Shown piece after piece: positions 15,063-18,432 of a DNA stretch of 18,432 nt. The DNA comes from Lachnospiraceae bacterium (lineage in GTDB: Bacteria; Bacillota; Clostridia; Lachnospirales; Lachnospiraceae), in assembly GCA_003489085.1 (NCBI GenBank), contig DNJM01000026.1, positions 1 to 18,432 on the forward strand, read 5' to 3'. A program made the translations under genes and the position numbers. How positions within the stretch are numbered: position 1 is the stretch's first letter; each line of letters opens with the position of its first letter. The notes beneath the pieces were generated by a model. It saw only the letters and a program-made list of their open reading frames with translations. It was not told the origin of the DNA and searched no databases.

Positions 15063-16433
15063 ATGCCAAAAGAATATAGAACCATACAAGAAGTTGCCGG
15101 CCCATTGATGCTGGTGCGCGGTGTAGAAAATGTATCTTACGATGAGCTGGGAGAAATCGAGCTGGCAAGCGGTGAAATCAGACGTTGTAAGGTACTGGAA
15201 ATCAACGGAAGCGATGCGCTGGTACAGTTATTTGAAAGCGCAACCGGTATCAACCTGTCCAACAGTAAGGTACGTTTCCTGGGACGAAGCATGGAGCTTG
15301 GCGTATCCGAGGATATGCTGGGCCGTGTATTCGACGGTCTGGGACGTCCGATTGATGATGGCCCGGAGATTCTTCCGGAAGCCAGAATGGATATCAATGG
15401 TCTGCCGATGAATCCGGCAGCAAGAAGCTATCCTGAGGAGTTTATCCAGACAGGTGTATCTGCGATTGATGGTCTGAATACACTGGTTCGGGGGCAGAAG
15501 CTTCCGATCTTCTCCGCATCCGGACTGCCGCATGCAAATCTGGCGGCACAGATTGCAAGACAGGCAAAGGTGCGCGGAACCAGTGAGCCATTCGCCGTTG
15601 TATTTGCTGCTATGGGTATCACTTTCGAAGAATCTAACTTCTTCGTAGAGAGCTTTAAAGAAACCGGAGCCATTGACCGTACGGTGCTCTTTATGAACCT
15701 GGCAAATGACCCGGCTGTAGAACGTATTGCAACACCGCGTATGGCGCTGACGGCAGCAGAATATCTTGCATTTGAAAAGGATATGCATGTATTGGTTATC
15801 CTGACGGATATTACAAACTATGCAGATGCACTCCGTGAGGTATCCGCAGCACGTAAAGAGGTTCCGGGCCGCCGTGGTTATCCTGGATATATGTACACTG
15901 ACCTTGCTTCCCTGTATGAGAGAGCAGGTCGTCAGAACGGCAAGAAGGGCAGTATTACGATGATTCCGATTCTGACTATGCCGGAAGATGATAAGACACA
16001 TCCGATCCCTGACCTGACAGGATATATTACAGAGGGACAGATTATCTTAAGCCGTGATCTGTACCGTAAAGGTCTGCAGCCGCCGATCGACGTATTGCCG
16101 TCCCTGTCCCGTCTGAAGGATAAAGGTATCGGTGAAGGAAAGACCCGTGCGGATCATTCCAATACTCTGAACCAGCTCTTTGCAGCATATGCACGTGGTA
16201 AAGAGGCGAAGGAACTGATGGTAATCCTTGGTGAAGCAGCATTGACAGAAATTGATCTGATCTATGCGAAATTCGCAGATGAATTCGAGAAACAGTATGT
16301 ATCCCAGGGATATAAGACAGACCGTTCCATCGAAGAAACACTGGAAATCGGCTGGAAGCTTCTGTCTATCCTGCCGAGAAGCGAGCTGAAACGTATCGAT
16401 GACAAATATCTGGATATGTACTACGGGAAATAA
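15063..16433 (+). CDS. ntpB: V-type ATPase regulatory/non-catalytic subunit B
   Basis: A 456-residue partner of subunit A in the A3B3 head. It has the F/V-ATPase beta-barrel and nucleotide-binding fold but no P-loop; the corresponding stretch reads FSASGLPHANLAAQIARQA. It supplies the arginine finger R350 in LPSLSRLKDKG, at the same number as in E. hirae NtpB. The Walker-B-like block VLVILTDITNYADALREVS is also present. Length is typical. Translation is coupled to ntpA without a gap. The 28- to 37-base gap to ntpD holds only that gene's ribosome site. Confidence 0.98.
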   Translation: MPKEYRTIQEVAGPLMLVRGVENVSYDELGEIELASGEIRRCKVLEINGSDALVQLFESATGINLSNSKVRFLGRSMELGVSEDMLGRVFDGLGRPIDDGPEILPEARMDINGLPMNPAARSYPEEFIQTGVSAIDGLNTLVRGQKLPIFSASGLPHANLAAQIARQAKVRGTSEPFAVVFAAMGITFEESNFFVESFKETGAIDRTVLFMNLANDPAVERIATPRMALTAAEYLAFEKDMHVLVILTDITNYADALREVSAARKEVPGRRGYPGYMYTDLASLYERAGRQNGKKGSITMIPILTMPEDDKTHPIPDLTGYITEGQIILSRDLYRKGLQPPIDVLPSLSRLKDKGIGEGKTRADHSNTLNQLFAAYARGKEAKELMVILGEAALTEIDLIYAKFADEFEKQYVSQGYKTDRSIEETLEIGWKLLSILPRSELKRIDDKYLDMYYGK

Positions 16434-16470
16434 ACCGTAAACAAGAGTAACAGGAAAGAAGGTGGCAATA

Positions 16471-17130
16471 TTGGCATCTACGCAGGTAACCCCAACCCGA
16501 ATGGAGTTGACCAAGCAGAAAAATAAATTAGTGACCGCCACAAGAGGACATAAGCTCCTGAAGGATAAACGTGACGAGCTGATGCGCCAGTTCCTGGATC
16601 TCGTACGTGAGAACATGGAACTTCGGAAAAAAGTAGAGGCCGGAATTCTTTCTGCCAACAAGAACTTTGTCATCGCAAAAGCAGGTATGTCAGCGGAGAC
16701 GCTGAATACAGCGCTGATGGCACCGAAGCAGGAGGTAAGCCTGACGGTTGGAAGTAAGAATGTTATGAGCGTGGATACGCCGATTCTGAATTATCATACC
16801 AGAACGGCTGATGCGAATGACATCTATTCTTATGGTTTTGCGTTTACTTCCAGCGATCTGGACGATGCGGTAAAATCTCTGGCGGATATCCTGCCGGATA
16901 TGCTGCGGCTTGCCGAGGTTGAAAAATCCTGCCAGCTGATGGCATCCGAGATTGAGAAAACGAGACGGCGTGTAAACGCGTTGGAGCATGTCATCATCCC
17001 GGAGGCACAGGCAAATATCAAATACATCAGCATGAAGCTGGATGAGAATGAGAGAAGCTCTCAGATCCGCCTGATGAAGGTAAAGGATATGATGCTGGAA
17101 GAGGCACACCATTACAGCGAAAGAGCATAA
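16471..17130 (+). CDS. ntpD: V-type ATPase subunit D (rotor shaft)
   Basis: A central-shaft subunit of long antiparallel coiled coils at both ends, which sits in the A3B3 cavity and turns with F. The family blocks PTRMELT, RGHKLLKDKRDELMRQF and CQLMASEIEKTRRRVNALEHVIIP are all present. Two starts compete. TTG 16471 has AAGGTGG five bases upstream and gives an N-terminus (MASTQVTPTR) close in length to known D subunits. GTG 16462 has AGGA six bases upstream and adds three residues. I prefer 16471 (219 residues). It is the last ATPase gene, with a strong terminator 22 bases later. Confidence 0.94.
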   Translation: MASTQVTPTRMELTKQKNKLVTATRGHKLLKDKRDELMRQFLDLVRENMELRKKVEAGILSANKNFVIAKAGMSAETLNTALMAPKQEVSLTVGSKNVMSVDTPILNYHTRTADANDIYSYGFAFTSSDLDDAVKSLADILPDMLRLAEVEKSCQLMASEIEKTRRRVNALEHVIIPEAQANIKYISMKLDENERSSQIRLMKVKDMMLEEAHHYSERA

Positions 17131-17152
17131 AAAGGCATAAAGAAACGGATAT

Positions 17153-17196
17153 AAGACGGGTATTGCCTGCACATGTATGCAGGCAGTGCCCGTTTT
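17153..17196 (+). terminator. Strong intrinsic terminator of the V-ATPase operon
   Basis: ACGGGTATTGCCTGCA (17156-17171) pairs with TGCAGGCAGTGCCCGT (17178-17193) over 16 positions with two G-U pairs and a 6-base loop CATGTA. It is followed by TTTT, CACA and TTTT. Further A-T pairs extend the stem outward. Length and GC content make this the best terminator in the window. Confidence 0.9.
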
Positions 17197-17255
17197 CACA
17201 TTTTAGGGAGTTCTGCATATGGTGTAATAGATCAATACAGTTTGAGGTGTGTGTA

Positions 17256-17729
17256 ATGGATAATCGACTGCCTTATTATATGGCATATCCGATGCCGCTA
17301 CAGTACGATGATGAACGGATAGAAAGACGGGATTTTGAATATATGAAAAGCCTGTATCCGGGAATGGCAAGAAAGATACTGCCCTATGTAGAAGAGGAAT
17401 GTGACCGGATGGAGTATGAAGGAAGTATGATTTACGATGAATATCCGGATCAGCTGCAGCTGCAGCTGATGTGCAGAAGAATCTATGATAAGGTCAAGGA
17501 TCTTTCTCCGGATGACATTGGAGACGCCTACCTGCCGGGAGATTATGAAGGAAACGGGGCAATTCCGGCTGGGTGGAAGGATGAAATGGAAGCACAGTAT
17601 TACCGTCCGTTTCCTACGCCAAAGCGCAGGAAGGAAAATCTGGTGCATGATCTGATTCATGTTATGCTGTATCAGGAATTATTTAAGCGCAGATGCGACA
17701 GAAGAAGGTGCCGGAGAAAATTTTACTAA
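17256..17729 (+). CDS. Hypothetical protein, Tyr/Met-rich start and Arg/Cys-rich tail
   Basis: A 157-residue protein that I cannot name. The ATG at 17256 has GAGGTG six bases upstream; reading further back runs into the ATPase terminator, so longer starts are unlikely. It opens with MDNRLPYYMAYPMP, has an acidic helical middle including LPYVEEECDRMEYEGSMIYDEYP (about 43-65), then a linker rich in Pro and Gly, and ends in a basic, cysteine-bearing tail (RRCDRRRCRRKFY). No signal peptide or membrane helix is seen. I recall similar uncharacterised proteins in Lachnospiraceae, but not a function. The acidic middle and basic tail suggest assembly or binding to a polyanion. It is flanked by terminator and promoter, so it is probably expressed alone. 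Confidence 0.8.
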   Translation: MDNRLPYYMAYPMPLQYDDERIERRDFEYMKSLYPGMARKILPYVEEECDRMEYEGSMIYDEYPDQLQLQLMCRRIYDKVKDLSPDDIGDAYLPGDYEGNGAIPAGWKDEMEAQYYRPFPTPKRRKENLVHDLIHVMLYQELFKRRCDRRRCRRKFY

Positions 17730-17750
17730 TGCAGGAATCAGAGAATGTTT

Positions 17751-17779
17751 TTGCATACTGCAGTTTCCTGTGATACAAT
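17751..17779 (+). promoter_or_regulatory. Sigma-A promoter of the shikimate-kinase-like gene
   Basis: TTGCAT (17751-17756), a 17-base spacer and TACAAT (17774-17779), with an extended -10 TG at 17771-17772. The predicted start is near 17786, leaving a leader of about 50 bases before the ATG at 17837. Confidence 0.72.
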
Positions 17780-17836
17780 ATGAAACAATACAGCAGCAGG
17801 CTGGAATTATCTGAAAGGATCTTCGGAGGAATACAA

Positions 17837-18343
17837 ATGAAAAAAGGAAGCAATATTATTTTTATCGGCATGTCAGCTGCCGGAAAAAGTACAATCGGGG
17901 TCGTCATAGCCAAAAGGCTCGGGTATGAATTTATTGATACAGATCTGTTGATTCAAAAGCGCGAAAAAAGATTGCTAAAAGAGATTTTGGAGCAGGATGG
18001 AAATGACCGCTTTCTGGAAATTGAAAATGAAGTGAACAGTACGCTGGAATCTGAGCATACTGTGATTTCTCCGGGTGGAAGCGTGATATATGCCGAGGAA
18101 TCAATGACACATTTTAAAAATATTGGTACGATCGTATATTTGCAGGCTTCTTTTGAAACAATAAATGCAAGGATAAAGAATCCGAAAGAACGTGGGATCG
18201 TACTGAAGGAAGGACAGTCACTGCAGGAGCTTTATGATGAACGAACCGTATTATTTGAACGGTATGCGGATCTTATTGTAAATGAGGATGGACTGTCGCT
18301 GGAAGAAACGATTGAACGGGTACTTGAAGTACTTCAAAAGTAG
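17837..18343 (+). CDS. aroK: Shikimate kinase family protein
   Basis: A 168-residue P-loop kinase of the shikimate kinase fold. Present are the Walker A GMSAAGKST (11-19), the DTD substrate/Mg2+ pair D34 and D36, R58 in DRFLEIE, lid residues RIKNPKERG (112-120), and R136 in DERTVLFERYAD. These numbers agree closely with the classic enzyme, which phosphorylates shikimate in the chorismate pathway. One difference is the GGG substrate loop, which here reads PGGS (79-82). I start it at ATG 17837 with GGAGGA six bases upstream; an in-frame ATG at 17780 lies inside the promoter and is rejected. No other aro gene is near, so the substrate may not be shikimate and the symbol is by family only. Confidence 0.85.
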   Translation: MKKGSNIIFIGMSAAGKSTIGVVIAKRLGYEFIDTDLLIQKREKRLLKEILEQDGNDRFLEIENEVNSTLESEHTVISPGGSVIYAEESMTHFKNIGTIVYLQASFETINARIKNPKERGIVLKEGQSLQELYDERTVLFERYADLIVNEDGLSLEETIERVLEVLQK

Positions 18344-18367
18344 GGGGAAGCTGCCTCCTATTTTTGT
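18336..18367 (+). terminator. Intrinsic terminator after the shikimate-kinase-like gene
   Basis: TAGGGGG (18341-18347, including the stop codon TAG) pairs with CCTCCTA (18354-18360) with one G-U pair and loop AAGCTG. It is followed by TTTTTG; the upstream AAAAG can extend the stem into the T tract. Confidence 0.78.
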
Positions 18368-18404
18368 TTCTTGTTAAGGTTGTATCAGGTAATAAGAAAA
18401 AGAT

Positions 18405-18432
18405 TTTACAAATATCGATTTTATGGTATAAT
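18405..18432 (+). promoter_or_regulatory. Sigma-A promoter for a gene beyond the window
   Basis: TTTACA (18405-18410), a 16-base spacer and a perfect TATAAT (18427-18432), with an extended -10 TG at 18424-18425. The gene it serves starts outside the window. Confidence 0.7.

Noticed and set aside
15228..16001. Reverse-strand open frame of 257 residues opposite ntpB
   Set aside because: Same reasoning: it mirrors the codon use of ntpB and has no recognisable motif.
17216..17223. CATATGGT as a sporulation sigma-E-like -10 box before the hypothetical gene
   Set aside because: There is no matching -35 at the expected distance. A sigma-A reading (TAATAG at 17225-17230) is equally weak, so neither was annotated.
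17163..17255. Longer N-terminus for the hypothetical protein at 17256
   Set aside because: It would begin inside the ATPase terminator hairpin. The ATG at 17256 has its own GAGGTG.

Overview
The window comes from a low-to-mid GC, Gram-positive anaerobe, most likely a Lachnospiraceae-type member of the Clostridia. This is inferred from the gene content: a DUF4080-type B12/radical-SAM protein, a VanW protein, an AIR-synthase-related protein, an AlaR/AlaT-like pair and a bacterial V-type ATPase. Strong AGGAGG ribosome sites and sigma-A promoters of the TTGCAA/TACAAT type agree with it. All recognised genes are on the + strand and packed tightly. No gene-free gap reaches 160 bases. I saw no tRNA, rRNA, CRISPR array, insertion sequence or prophage.

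Layout. (1) 1-732: the 3' part of a membrane-anchored family-2 glycosyltransferase (GtrB/DPM1 type). (2) 744-3239: a B12-binding/radical-SAM protein of unknown substrate, then endonuclease III (nth). (3) 3227-8326: a good promoter lying over the end of nth starts a six-gene unit. It holds a 33-residue single-span membrane protein, a VanW/YoaR-like wall protein, an AIR-synthase-related protein, an Lrp/AsnC regulator, a class I/II aminotransferase and the tRNA wobble methylase TrmL. The last four are abutting or overlapping, and a hairpin terminator closes the unit. (4) 8348-17196: a complete V-type ATPase operon in the order H(F)-I-K-E-C-F(G)-A-B-D, as in the Enterococcus hirae ntpFIKECGABD cluster. 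It has its own promoter, which carries a perfect 12-bp palindrome over the -35 box, and ends in a strong intrinsic terminator. (5) 17256-17729: a hypothetical protein. (6) 17751-18367: a promoter, a shikimate-kinase-family protein and a terminator. (7) A promoter in the last 28 bases starts the next gene outside the window.

The ATPase set encodes the catalytic A3B3 head, the D/F rotor shaft, the C adaptor, E/H peripheral stalks, and the I (a-type) and K (ring) membrane parts. K has one ion-binding Glu (E137) per four helices plus L53, T56, Q57 and Q108. These positions match the Na+ ligands known from E. hirae NtpK, so Na+ coupling is the best prediction.

Nothing here is clearly a novel defence or mobile system. 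The best leads are the tiny membrane protein ahead of vanW, the operator-like palindrome at the ATPase promoter, a hairpin between the first two ATPase genes, the degenerate AIR-synthase relative, the shikimate kinase with a changed GGG motif, and the uncharacterised protein at 17256-17729.
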